Below, piece after piece: positions 1 through 6,725 of a stretch of 7,615 nucleotides of DNA (positions are counted from its first letter, which is position 1; each line of letters opens with the position of its first letter). The position numbers were made by a program, and so were the translations under genes. Source of the DNA: Chloroflexota bacterium. Lineage in GTDB: Bacteria > Chloroflexota > Anaerolineae > Anaerolineales > Anaerolineaceae. Under the pieces are notes generated by a model. The model saw nothing but the letters and a program-made list of their open reading frames with translations, ran no database searches and was not told where the DNA came from. The DNA lies in NCBI GenBank assembly GCA_012800995.1, contig JAAZIH010000159.1, positions 1-7,615 on the forward strand. Direction: 5' to 3'.

Positions 1-14
1 GTTTTTATTTTCGG

Positions 15-1016
15 TTAATCAAATCTAAGCTTAATCATTTCAGTTTCAAAAATAGTATTCCATTCATTTTTGTCAATCGCACTAAAGTAGAGTTCAATTT
101 CTTTGAAATCAACAATACCGTGACTTTTCAAATCTTCCTCCAAAAAGATGAGTTCAGTATATGCCCTAGTACCTGACAAAAGATCTACATAAAAAATGGG
201 GTTGACCTCAAAGCCATTTACTGAAACATCCCTAACGGTAAGAGAAATATCGCGGCCAGAGTTATTTTCGACCAACACGATAAGTTCTGCAGCAAAATAA
301 CTCGCCTCTGTATCCAGCTCTTTCATGATGACGCGAATGCCATCCTGTTCAAATAAAAGGTCTCCACTATCATCAACCTTTTGAGCAAAAGCAGGATCCG
401 CATTAGTTTCTACCCGTATTCGATCCGTGTTGAATGATTTTGACCAATCATCACTATCTATAATACGCAAATTAAACTCTAAATACTGAATCGTTTCAAT
501 TCCTGCGGTTTCAAGATCCTCCGCCATAATAGTTAAGGCGTTATTCACTTTTTCCCCCGATGGCAAATCGGTAGACATGACAGGGTCTAACACAAAACCA
601 TTGATGACAAGATCAGCAGCTTGCAGTATGACTGACTTCCCCGATTCATTTTCTGCCAGATATTTCAACTCTACCCCCATCCAACCATCATAATCCAGAG
701 ACTTTACAGTTACTTTTATGCCATCTTTATCATAGATGACGCTTTCTGGAACTGTCACATTTTTACCGAGCGCGTATAGCTCTGAGCTTAGTATTTCTTC
801 TGTTTCATCCGCGACAACAGGTGCCTCTTGAATGATGGCTGGTTCTTCTTTTGTATCTTCATCGGGAGTATCTTTAGTGAAAAGTCCCCCAACTTTTGAT
901 AAAAGCCTTTCAGCAATGGTTCCGTTTTCTGTATCTGTTTTCTTTGCGCCACTCGTGCAGGCAATCAACAGAATCAGCAGAACTAACAAAATAATAACTC
1001 TATTCTTATTTTTCAT
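15..1016 (-). CDS. Secreted lipoprotein with two tandem copies of an uncharacterised ~110-residue domain
   Basis: I do not recognise a named family. The protein is 333 residues from the ATG at 1016. It opens with a textbook lipoprotein signal peptide: KNKNR, a hydrophobic Leu/Ile core, and lipobox LIAC with Cys20 as the lipidated residue, so it should be anchored on the outer face of the membrane. A polar linker rich in Thr, Glu and Asp (about 21-80) precedes two similar domains, about 93-205 and 220-333. Both share, in order, DGI(K/R)V, an EN(E/N)SG turn, NGF, a DL-SG motif, EDL--GI and a Trp-Phe near the end. This looks like a beta-rich, Ig-like extracytoplasmic fold, loosely reminiscent of the telokin-like DUF4352 group; that link is a guess. 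An in-frame ATG 21 bp upstream (1037) is rejected because the ribosome binding site sits in front of 1016. It lies beyond a probable terminator, so a shared role with the pho genes is unproven. Confidence 0.85.
   Translation of the reverse strand: MKNKNRVIILLVLLILLIACTSGAKKTDTENGTIAERLLSKVGGLFTKDTPDEDTKEEPAIIQEAPVVADETEEILSSELYALGKNVTVPESVIYDKDGIKVTVKSLDYDGWMGVELKYLAENESGKSVILQAADLVINGFVLDPVMSTDLPSGEKVNNALTIMAEDLETAGIETIQYLEFNLRIIDSDDWSKSFNTDRIRVETNADPAFAQKVDDSGDLLFEQDGIRVIMKELDTEASYFAAELIVLVENNSGRDISLTVRDVSVNGFEVNPIFYVDLLSGTRAYTELIFLEEDLKSHGIVDFKEIELYFSAIDKNEWNTIFETEMIKLRFD
18..740 (-). repeat. Internal tandem domain duplication within the lipoprotein gene
   Basis: Two coding segments, about 740-402 and 359-18, encode aligned copies of one domain. 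Conserved positions include DGI(K/R)V near the start, then NGF, (D/N)P, DL-SG, EDL---GI, a (D/E)W and the closing F-T---I. The copies have diverged clearly at the residue level and show no obvious DNA identity, so the duplication is old. Confidence 0.75.
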
Positions 1017-1021
1017 TTTCT

Positions 1022-1027
1022 CTCCTT
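1022..1027 (-). promoter_or_regulatory. Ribosome binding site that fixes the lipoprotein start
   Basis: AAGGAG read on the minus strand, 5 nt before the ATG at 1016. It lies inside the 7-codon extension that the upstream ATG at 1037 would add. This makes 1016 the better start and leaves a clean signal peptide beginning MKNKNR. Confidence 0.85.
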
Positions 1028-1042
1028 CGTTGGTCATACAAT

Positions 1043-1058
1043 GCTAAGCTGCTAAGCT
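1043..1058. repeat. Perfect 8-bp tandem repeat (GCTAAGCT x2) before the lipoprotein gene
   Basis: GCTAAGCT occurs twice head to tail, 27 bp upstream of the lipoprotein start codon and next to its ribosome binding site. It falls in the probable 5' leader of that gene. It might be a regulatory site or a chance repeat; nothing else in the window repeats this motif. Confidence 0.5.
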
Positions 1059-1099
1059 AAATTGTTTTTGATTCATTCCAACTTTTTTTGGTTTATAGA

Positions 1100-1128
1100 T
1101 TTATGATCTTCCTAATATGCCATTACAA
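1100..1128 (-). promoter_or_regulatory. Possible promoter of the lipoprotein gene
   Basis: On the minus strand TTGTAA (1128-1123) is followed after 17 bp by CATAAA (1105-1100). Each matches four of six bases of the vegetative consensus. The surrounding 178-bp intergenic region is AT-rich, as expected for a promoter, and no other pair with better spacing was found by eye. A TATAAA at about 1097-1092 is an alternative -10 but lacks a -35 partner. Confidence 0.3.
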
Positions 1129-1166
1129 ATAAAGCAAAACGCTATAGGCTGATGCGCAAAATATTA

Positions 1167-1189
1167 CAAGCTCACTAAATGTGAGCTTG
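1167..1189 (-). terminator. Hairpin terminator after the pho operon
   Basis: A perfect 9-bp inverted repeat (CAAGCTCAC / GTGAGCTTG) with a 5-nt loop lies 27 bp past the stop codon of the kinase gene. In the minus direction it is followed by TAATATTTT, an imperfect T-tract. In the plus direction no T-run follows. It is therefore oriented to end the pst-pho transcript. The interrupted T-tract suggests leaky termination, and some read-through into the lipoprotein gene is possible. Confidence 0.65.
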
Positions 1190-1215
1190 AATGCGAATAA
1201 ACAAAGTAATAGCTG

Positions 1216-2940
1216 TTATTCAGCATCTGAATTTGGGTCTGTTTTTGGCAAGAACACTTCAATGGTCGTACCGTGGTTTAGTTCACTTTCCAGGAAGACC
1301 TTGCCTCCCAAAAATTCCACCACATGCTTTACAATTGCCAGGCCCAAACCTGAACCGGAAATCGCTCGTGACCTGGCCTTGTCTATCATATAGAAACGCT
1401 CAAACACTCTGCCGATATGCTCTTCTGGGATACCAATACCGGTATCAGCCACACGCAAACGCAATTCGTTGGGCTGATTGCTAAGCCAAATGTCTATACT
1501 GCCGCCATCGCGATTGTATTTCACAGCGTTAGAAATCAAATTATCCAGCACATCATGCAGCATCGCTTCGGGGAAGAACAAAGTCCTTTCACCTTCCAGG
1601 GTAATACTCAATTTGAGTATACGTTGGTTTATTGTCTCGTTATACACTGCCAGTATTTGTTGTAAATAAGCGTCCAGGTCAATTTCGGTACTTTCTTGTT
1701 GCACCTTGCTTTCGTCAAACTGCGAAAGTTTGATGATGTCATCGATGATGGCAGACAAGCGCCGCCCTTCATCAGAAATCGTGCCCCCGATGCGTTTTAC
1801 ATCATCAGCATCCACCATGCCGTTTTTCAAAAGTTCTGCATAGCCATTAATCGCGGTTAACGGGCTACGCAGTTCGTGGCTCACATTGGCAGTAAATTCT
1901 TTGCGTTGTTTTTCGAGTCGCAAGTTCTCTGAGTCATCGGCTATGATCATCATGACCCCATACAATTCATCTTGTCTTAACACACGGTTGATGTAAATGC
2001 GCAAAAGCGTACTGTTCATTTCAACCGTAAAGGTTTCATGCTCACTGTCTGAGCTTTGCTCGAGCTTCTGATAAATTTCCGGCAAACGGCATAAATGTAA
2101 ATAGTCCTTACCGCGATATTCCGAGCTCGTATCCCCTCCCAACAGGCGCACCGCGCTGGCATTAATACTCAGGATAGTGAGTTCAGAGTCCATCAATATC
2201 ATACCTTCGCGTGCGTCGCGGATTAAGCGGTTAATGGTCTCGCTTTGGTATTTGAGTTCTTCAAGGTGTGCGTCAATGGTTTTCTTTTGCACACGAAGTT
2301 CTCGTACAAAGGGCAAAAGTTCATCGTACACCGGGATGTCCTCTGTATCAGCGAGAATCATTTGCTCGAGGTTCTCGGCATAATAATCAATGGGCTCCAA
2401 TATACGTTGCGAAGTGCGATGGGTAAAAGCAGCACTCAAGATAATCGCCAGCACCGCAATAATGGCAGTTGTGGGTAAGGCTTTCCCCAATAAGCCAGCC
2501 ATGTTCTTCCATTCCTGAGAAAGACGCACCACATTGCCCCCGGCAACTCGCATGGCAAAGTAAAAGCTGTCTTCGCCGACGCTCTCAGAGTGTCGTATGT
2601 CTTCGCCCAGTTTACCCAGCAATGCCTCCCTGAATTCTTTACGGTCAGCGTGGTTTTCCAAATGGAATTCATCAACACTGCTATCGTAAATAACATTTCC
2701 ATCTGGGTCAATCAAAGTAACCCGTACACTTCGGTATTTACTGTTTAGCTTTTTGAGAATTTCAATTTGATTCTCAGTATCAGCATCAACTATGCTGCTA
2801 TAAAAACGCAAGGTCTCGCGCATCCAGGTTTGCTGATTGTCCAGCGACATGCGATGATAAACAAAGGTAACCGCCACTAAAACGGCAAGCACCGCAAGGA
2901 CGATAACCAGTGTGTTAATCAGGTTCATGCGGCGCTTCAT
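1216..2940 (-). CDS. phoR: PhoR-type phosphate-sensing histidine kinase
   Basis: Membrane sensor kinase of 574 residues that should phosphorylate the response regulator encoded just upstream. In order: a transmembrane helix at about 9-28; an extracytoplasmic domain at about 30-153 with the VTLIDPDGNVIYDSS and ENHADRKEF signatures of the Cache/PAS-like PhoR/WalK sensors; a second helix at about 155-172; a short linker with helical heptads at about 207-240, where a HAMP domain would sit but is not clear; and a cytoplasmic PAS domain at about 235-335. The dimerisation box SHELRSP follows, with phosphoacceptor His355, and then the ATPase domain with N-box Asn471, DTGIG at 499-503, FERF at 513-516 and GSGLGL at 529-534. 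All catalytic motifs are intact. The start codon overlaps the regulator stop in an ATGA with only a weak ribosome binding site, pointing to translational coupling. Partner assignment rests on adjacency to pst and phoU. Confidence 0.93.
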   Translation of the reverse strand: MKRRMNLINTLVIVLAVLAVLVAVTFVYHRMSLDNQQTWMRETLRFYSSIVDADTENQIEILKKLNSKYRSVRVTLIDPDGNVIYDSSVDEFHLENHADRKEFREALLGKLGEDIRHSESVGEDSFYFAMRVAGGNVVRLSQEWKNMAGLLGKALPTTAIIAVLAIILSAAFTHRTSQRILEPIDYYAENLEQMILADTEDIPVYDELLPFVRELRVQKKTIDAHLEELKYQSETINRLIRDAREGMILMDSELTILSINASAVRLLGGDTSSEYRGKDYLHLCRLPEIYQKLEQSSDSEHETFTVEMNSTLLRIYINRVLRQDELYGVMMIIADDSENLRLEKQRKEFTANVSHELRSPLTAINGYAELLKNGMVDADDVKRIGGTISDEGRRLSAIIDDIIKLSQFDESKVQQESTEIDLDAYLQQILAVYNETINQRILKLSITLEGERTLFFPEAMLHDVLDNLISNAVKYNRDGGSIDIWLSNQPNELRLRVADTGIGIPEEHIGRVFERFYMIDKARSRAISGSGLGLAIVKHVVEFLGGKVFLESELNHGTTIEVFLPKTDPNSDAE

Positions 2941-3608
2941 GCTTCAGCGCCCGCCTTATAACCAATATTACGCACAGTTTTAATCAACGCACCTTTTTCA
3001 CCGAGCTTCTTGCGCAATGAAGCAACGTGCACATCCACAGTGCGCGTGCCGCCCTCGAAATCATAGCCCCAAACATTTTCAAGTAGTTTTTCGCGCGAAT
3101 ATGCCATGCCTGGATGAGAAAACAGTTGGAACAAGAGCTCAAATTCCTTAAAGGTCAACTCTAATTCCTCGCCATCCACAAAAGCTGTTCGATTTAAATA
3201 GTTGATTTCAATGCCGTTATACTCTAAATGCTGGATAATCGTGCTGTTGCTGCGACGTTTCACTGCCCGAATACGTGCTAAAAGCTCCATCACGCTAAAT
3301 GGTTTCGAGATGTAGTCATCCGCGCCTAAATCAAGCCCGATGACTTTATCATATTCCCCGCCTAAGGCAGTAAGCAAGATAACTGGAATATCCTTGGTAT
3401 CGGGATCGGCTTTGAGCTTTTTCAAAAGTGCCAAACCACTCTCGCCGGGTAGCATGATATCTAAAATGATAAGTTCGGGCGTTTTTTCGCTGATGACCTC
3501 AAGCAATGTGGATCCATCTTCAAACAGTCTTGTTTCATAACCCTCTTTTTGCAGGGCGTAGGCAAGCAGTTCACGGATAGATTGGTCATCTTCAATACAG
3601 TAAATCAT
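2937..3608 (-). CDS. phoP: PhoP/PhoB-type response regulator (OmpR family)
   Basis: DNA-binding regulator of 223 residues, the usual length for the family (PhoP in Bacillus, PhoB in E. coli). The receiver domain spans about 1-118, with the acidic pocket Glu6-Asp7-Asp8, phosphoacceptor Asp50 in ILDIMLP, switch residues Thr80 and Tyr99, and Lys102 in the SKPF motif. A winged-helix effector domain follows at about 126-221: LTFKEFELL, the recognition-helix segment RTVDVHVASLRKKLG, and the closing VRNIGYKAG. It should be phosphorylated by the adjacent kinase under phosphate limitation and bind Pho boxes. One such box is expected upstream of pstS, outside this window. It begins 9 bp after phoU and overlaps the kinase start by 4 bp. 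Confidence 0.95.
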   Translation of the reverse strand: MIYCIEDDQSIRELLAYALQKEGYETRLFEDGSTLLEVISEKTPELIILDIMLPGESGLALLKKLKADPDTKDIPVILLTALGGEYDKVIGLDLGADDYISKPFSVMELLARIRAVKRRSNSTIIQHLEYNGIEINYLNRTAFVDGEELELTFKEFELLFQLFSHPGMAYSREKLLENVWGYDFEGGTRTVDVHVASLRKKLGEKGALIKTVRNIGYKAGAEA

Positions 3609-3614
3609 GAACTA

Positions 3615-3619
3615 CTCCT
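3615..3619 (-). promoter_or_regulatory. Ribosome binding site of the response regulator, overlapping the phoU stop
   Basis: AGGAG on the minus strand shares its first two bases with the phoU TAG stop codon and sits 6 nt before the ATG at 3608. It is among the strongest sites in the operon, so the regulator may be well translated independently of upstream coupling. Confidence 0.8.
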
Positions 3620-4277
3620 ACTGTTGCTCTTGTTGTTCCGGATCGCCTTTGATAGCAAAGATAACCCAGCGCGCGATGCGTTCGGTATTGTCACCAATAC
3701 GCTCAAGGTATTTGGTGATTTGCATGGCGTCGATAAGTTGTTTGTAATTTTCTGTGTCAGTTCTGATGCGGTCTGCAATTTCATCCATGGTTTTATCAAA
3801 AAGCGCATCAACCTCATTATCGCTGGCAATCACTTCCTCTGCTAATTCGAGGTCATTTTCAACAAAAGAATCCAGTGCTTTTTTAAGCATGATCATCACT
3901 CGGCTATTCATCTCGGTGAGATGATTAACAGCAAACAAGTTGTTGATAGGACCAACGAAGTCCAAAAGCTCTACAACTTCGATAACGTGTCCGCCAATGC
4001 GTTGCAAGTTGTTCGCAATTTTTAGCACTGATGAAATAAAACGCAAATCCTTCGCAACCGGCTGTTGGGTGCTCATAATCCGCAAACAGTCATTTTCGAT
4101 ACGTCGTTCTCTAGAGCGTACCGTTGATTCTTCATCTGCCAGCAGCTTAGCTTCTTCGTAATCACCCTCAACAAAGGCTTTTTGCAAAGTACGACACATA
4201 CCTTCAATAAACGAGCCATACAGAATAACTTCTGTTTTGAGCTCTTCAAGTTCTTTAAAATATTTAGCTCTCATCAT
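3618..4277 (-). CDS. phoU: PhoU, phosphate transport/signalling regulator
   Basis: Cytoplasmic all-helical protein of 219 residues made of two PhoU repeats (about 10-105 and 115-210), matching the normal family length. PhoU proteins bridge the Pst transporter and the PhoR kinase, holding the kinase off when phosphate is plentiful. The family hallmark QQPVAKDLR is at 71-79. The second repeat has the full metal-binding style motif, YLERIGDNTERIA at 190-202. The first repeat reads NNLQRIGGHV at 89-98, where the usual form is close to (T/R)DLERIGDHA. The acidic residues expected at 90, 92 and 96 are therefore replaced by Asn, Gln and Gly, so metal binding in this half may be reduced. Two consecutive ATG codons (4277, 4274) are possible starts; the first is taken. 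It lies 11 bp after pstB and 9 bp before the regulator. Confidence 0.95.
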   Translation of the reverse strand: MMRAKYFKELEELKTEVILYGSFIEGMCRTLQKAFVEGDYEEAKLLADEESTVRSRERRIENDCLRIMSTQQPVAKDLRFISSVLKIANNLQRIGGHVIEVVELLDFVGPINNLFAVNHLTEMNSRVMIMLKKALDSFVENDLELAEEVIASDNEVDALFDKTMDEIADRIRTDTENYKQLIDAMQITKYLERIGDNTERIARWVIFAIKGDPEQQEQQ

Positions 4278-4284
4278 TTACCTA

Positions 4285-4290
4285 CCACCT
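4285..4290 (-). promoter_or_regulatory. Ribosome binding site of phoU
   Basis: AGGTGG on the minus strand overlaps the TAG stop of pstB and ends 7 nt before the first of the two ATG codons of phoU. It supports a start at 4277 or 4274. Confidence 0.7.
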
Positions 4291-5047
4291 ATCCAAAACG
4301 ACCTGTAATGTAATTTTCTGTGCGTTCATCTTTCGGATATGAGAATATTTGTGCTGTTTCGCCAGTTTCAATAATTTCACCTGTTAAGAAAAACGCGGTT
4401 TTATCCGAAATTCTCGCTGCTTGTTGCATATTATGGGTTACTATAACAATAGTATACTTTTCTTTGAGCTCAATTACCAAATCTTCAATTTTACCGGTTG
4501 AGATTGGGTCAAGCGCAGAAGTGGGCTCATCCATCAGCAGGATTTCGGGTTCTACTGCCAAGGCGCGCGCGATACAAAGGCGTTGTTGTTGACCGCCGGA
4601 GATTTGCAACGCGTTTTTCCTGAGTTCGTCTTTCAGCTCATCCCATACGGCAGCTTTTCGCAGACTGTCTTCAACGATTTCGTCCAGCTTAGCGCGATTG
4701 CGCAAGCCATGAACCCGTGGCCCATATGCAATATTATCATAGATACTAATCGGAAAGGGATTAGGTGTTTGGAAGACCATGCCAACTCTTTTGCGTAAAG
4801 CATTTACATCCACGCCTGGAGCATAAATATCTTTGCCGTCAATAAGGATTTTTCCTGTAATCTTACAATTTTCGATAAGGTCGTTCATTCGGTTGAGCGA
4901 TTTTATTAGCGTGGATTTACCACAACCGCTGGGTCCGATGAATGCCATAATCTCGTTGGCAGGTATATCAAGGTTAGCGTTTTTTATGGCTTGAAAATCA
5001 CCATAAAAGAGATCCATATTTTCAATCTTAATTTTAATTTCTGTCAT
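4289..5047 (-). CDS. pstB: PstB, phosphate ABC transporter ATP-binding subunit
   Basis: Cytoplasmic ATPase of the high-affinity phosphate importer, 252 residues, full length for PstB. All nucleotide-binding elements are visible: Walker [10 protein letters not shown] at 38-46, Q-loop Gln93 in [10 protein letters not shown] (the TPNPFP extension is typical of PstB), signature ISGGQ at 149-153, Walker B LLMDEP at 170-175, D-loop SALD at 177-180, and switch His205. As a homodimer it should couple ATP hydrolysis to opening of the PstC-PstA channel. Its start overlaps the pstA stop as ATGA, with no good ribosome binding site of its own, suggesting translational coupling that keeps the subunits balanced. 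Confidence 0.98.
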   Translation of the reverse strand: MTEIKIKIENMDLFYGDFQAIKNANLDIPANEIMAFIGPSGCGKSTLIKSLNRMNDLIENCKITGKILIDGKDIYAPGVDVNALRKRVGMVFQTPNPFPISIYDNIAYGPRVHGLRNRAKLDEIVEDSLRKAAVWDELKDELRKNALQISGGQQQRLCIARALAVEPEILLMDEPTSALDPISTGKIEDLVIELKEKYTIVIVTHNMQQAARISDKTAFFLTGEIIETGETAQIFSYPKDERTENYITGRFG

Positions 5048-5853
5048 TTTGTTTTATTTACCAGTTTACTAAGTCTTGTTGAAAGTCGGTTGATGACGAG
5101 AACAATGACGAGCAAAACCAATGCTGTCGCAAAGGCTTCTCGAACGTGGAATGCCTCAGAGGAAAGCACATACATATGCAAGGCGAGTGTTCTGCCAGAT
5201 TCTGTCAAGCGGGTGGGCAATTGCGCCATCGTACCCAAGGTGAAGATAAAGGCTGCGGTTTCACCAACAATGCGACCAATTGAAAGGATAACCCCCGCCA
5301 AAATACCCGGCATTGCCACTGGCAAACAGACCTTCACAATGGTTTGCAGTTTGGTGGCGCCCAAGCCAAGGCTGGCTTGCTTTAGCAAAGGATCAACAGC
5401 GAGCAGCGCTTCTTCTGTCGTGCGGATGATCAAAGGCAGAACCATAATGGCAGCCGTAAACGCGCCGGCAATCAAAGAATAGGACCATTGCAAGCGGAAT
5501 ACAAAGAAAAGCATACCAAACAGACCATAGACGATACTGGGAATACCCGCCAGAGTTTCCGTTGCCAGACGAATGGCAATAACTACTTTGCTTTGCTGCC
5601 TGGCATATTCAGTGAGATAAATACCGGTTAGCACGCCAAATGGAATCGCGATTGCCAATACCAGAACAATCAACATGATTGTTGTAATCATGGCAGGCAC
5701 CAGCGAAAGATTTTCGCTGGTATATTTCCAGGCAAACATATCCCATGAAAGCCCAGGAATACCACGAATTACGATGTATCCCACAGTAATCAGGAAAATC
5801 GACACCGTCAGTATCGCGGATAATTTAACCAATATGCGCAAAACTTTACTCAT
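5044..5853 (-). CDS. pstA: PstA, phosphate ABC transporter permease
   Basis: Integral membrane subunit of 269 residues with about six hydrophobic helices: roughly 8-30, 52-78, 92-118, 123-145, 180-208 and 240-257. The cytoplasmic coupling loop carries the EAA motif at about 148-185, running from [19 protein letters not shown] to [11 protein letters not shown], which docks on PstB. IVGETAA at 195-201 is typical of the family. It pairs with PstC to form the phosphate channel. It overlaps pstC by 8 bp and pstB by 4 bp. Confidence 0.97.
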   Translation of the reverse strand: MSKVLRILVKLSAILTVSIFLITVGYIVIRGIPGLSWDMFAWKYTSENLSLVPAMITTIMLIVLVLAIAIPFGVLTGIYLTEYARQQSKVVIAIRLATETLAGIPSIVYGLFGMLFFVFRLQWSYSLIAGAFTAAIMVLPLIIRTTEEALLAVDPLLKQASLGLGATKLQTIVKVCLPVAMPGILAGVILSIGRIVGETAAFIFTLGTMAQLPTRLTESGRTLALHMYVLSSEAFHVREAFATALVLLVIVLVINRLSTRLSKLVNKTK

Positions 5854-6712
5854 GGCGATCCTTTCGTTTCATCAGGAAAAAGAGGAAGTTGATTACCAGG
5901 ATGAAAACAAAGAGCACCATAGCGGTAGCAATGAGCGCCTGGCGGTGTTCCACACCCGCATATGCCATTTCAAGTACGATGTTGGTGGTGAGTGTACGCA
6001 CACCATCCGTTAAAGCCTTTGGCAAACGAGGCTGGTTACCGGCAATCATATAGACTGCCATCGTCTCACCAATCGCCCGCCCAATACCGAGGATGACCGA
6101 GCTCAGAATACCTGATTTCGCCGCAGGTATCATCGTCCTGAAAATGCTGATTTCCTTGGTAGCCCCTAAAGCCACACTTCCCTGATAATAGCGATTGGGC
6201 ACAGCGTTGAGACTGGACTCAGAAATGCTGACAATCGTGGGCAGAATCATAATCCCCAAAAGCACTGAAGCGGTGATAATGTTCATGCCGGTTCCGCCAA
6301 ACAGGGCTCTGCTAATAGGTACCATCAGTTGTAGCGCGAAGAAGCCATAGATAATTGAAGGCACACTGGCCATTAAACTCACCGCGGATTGGAATAAGTA
6401 TTTCAGTTTTCCTTTGGCATAATATGACAGATACACCGCGCTTAAGATACCAATCGGTGTACCAACCAAAGCAGCCCCGACCGTGAGAATGAAAGACCCA
6501 ACGATCATAGGCCAAATGCCGTACTTTTGAGGCGAATTTACCGGACTCCACACCTGTCCAAACAAAAACGCCTTCAGGCCGTATTCCTTTATAAAAGGAA
6601 TACCGGCACTGAAGATAAAGTACATAATAAGAAATAGCGCTAAGATAGAACTTAGCGCTGCCAACAGGAAAACAACTTTCATTAATTTTTCGCGTGTTTC
6701 CGGTCGACTCAT
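5846..6712 (-). CDS. pstC: PstC, phosphate ABC transporter permease
   Basis: Integral membrane partner of PstA, 288 residues from the ATG at 6712. Hydrophobic helices lie at about 12-36, 66-95, 108-132, 143-163, 200-225 and 258-281. The EAA coupling loop is at about 165-202, with ESSLNAVPNRYYQGSVALGA and then MIPAAKSGI. GRAIGETMAV at 211-220 is a strong PstC hallmark. Start choice is uncertain. The ATG at 6712 is 13 bp past the pstS stop and lacks a clear ribosome binding site. An in-frame TTG at 6736 inside the pstS end would add MSNSKAKI and has only a weak GGA before it. ATG is preferred because the family usually begins close to this charged segment. A hairpin lies within the first codons (see the separate entry). 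Confidence 0.95.
   Translation of the reverse strand: MSRPETREKLMKVVFLLAALSSILALFLIMYFIFSAGIPFIKEYGLKAFLFGQVWSPVNSPQKYGIWPMIVGSFILTVGAALVGTPIGILSAVYLSYYAKGKLKYLFQSAVSLMASVPSIIYGFFALQLMVPISRALFGGTGMNIITASVLLGIMILPTIVSISESSLNAVPNRYYQGSVALGATKEISIFRTMIPAAKSGILSSVILGIGRAIGETMAVYMIAGNQPRLPKALTDGVRTLTTNIVLEMAYAGVEHRQALIATAMVLFVFILVINFLFFLMKRKDRHE
5859..5864 (-). promoter_or_regulatory. Ribosome binding site of pstA
   Basis: AAAGGA on the minus strand, 5 nt before the ATG at 5853 and lying within the last codons of pstC. It supports this start over later in-frame codons. Confidence 0.7.
6636..6659 (-). promoter_or_regulatory. Possible attenuator hairpin in the start of pstC
   Basis: A perfect 9-bp inverted repeat (AGCGCTAAG / CTTAGCGCT, 6-nt loop) falls in codons 18-26 of pstC. 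Read in the minus direction it is followed by ATTTCTTATTAT, a T-rich tail; the plus direction has none. This resembles a weak intrinsic terminator or an RNA-stabilising stem about 70-90 nt past the pstS stop. It could also be a coincidence of codon choice in a hydrophobic helix. Confidence 0.35.
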
Positions 6713-6725
6713 TATTTTGGCTTTA

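Noticed and set aside
1017..1037. Upstream ATG for the lipoprotein gene
   Set aside because: It would place the AAGGAG ribosome binding site inside the coding region and add a non-typical acidic extension before the signal peptide.
1038..1215. A small gene or RNA gene in the intergenic stretch between phoR and the lipoprotein gene
   Set aside because: Apart from the terminator hairpin, the weak promoter candidate and the 8-bp tandem repeat, I saw no ribosome binding site with a credible reading frame and no tRNA-like or riboswitch-like fold.
2436..2711. Minus-strand open frame of 91 codons inside phoR
   Set aside because: It overlaps the phoR sensor region in another frame, while the phoR frame is intact and carries all expected motifs.
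4991..5482. Plus-strand open frame of 163 codons opposite pstA/pstB
   Set aside because: It lies wholly antisense to well-supported pstA and the start of pstB, has low-complexity composition and matches no family I know.
5675..6013. Plus-strand open frame of 112 codons across the pstC/pstA junction
   Set aside because: It is antisense to the conserved ends of two permease genes and shows no recognisable domain; it is a shadow of their codon pattern.
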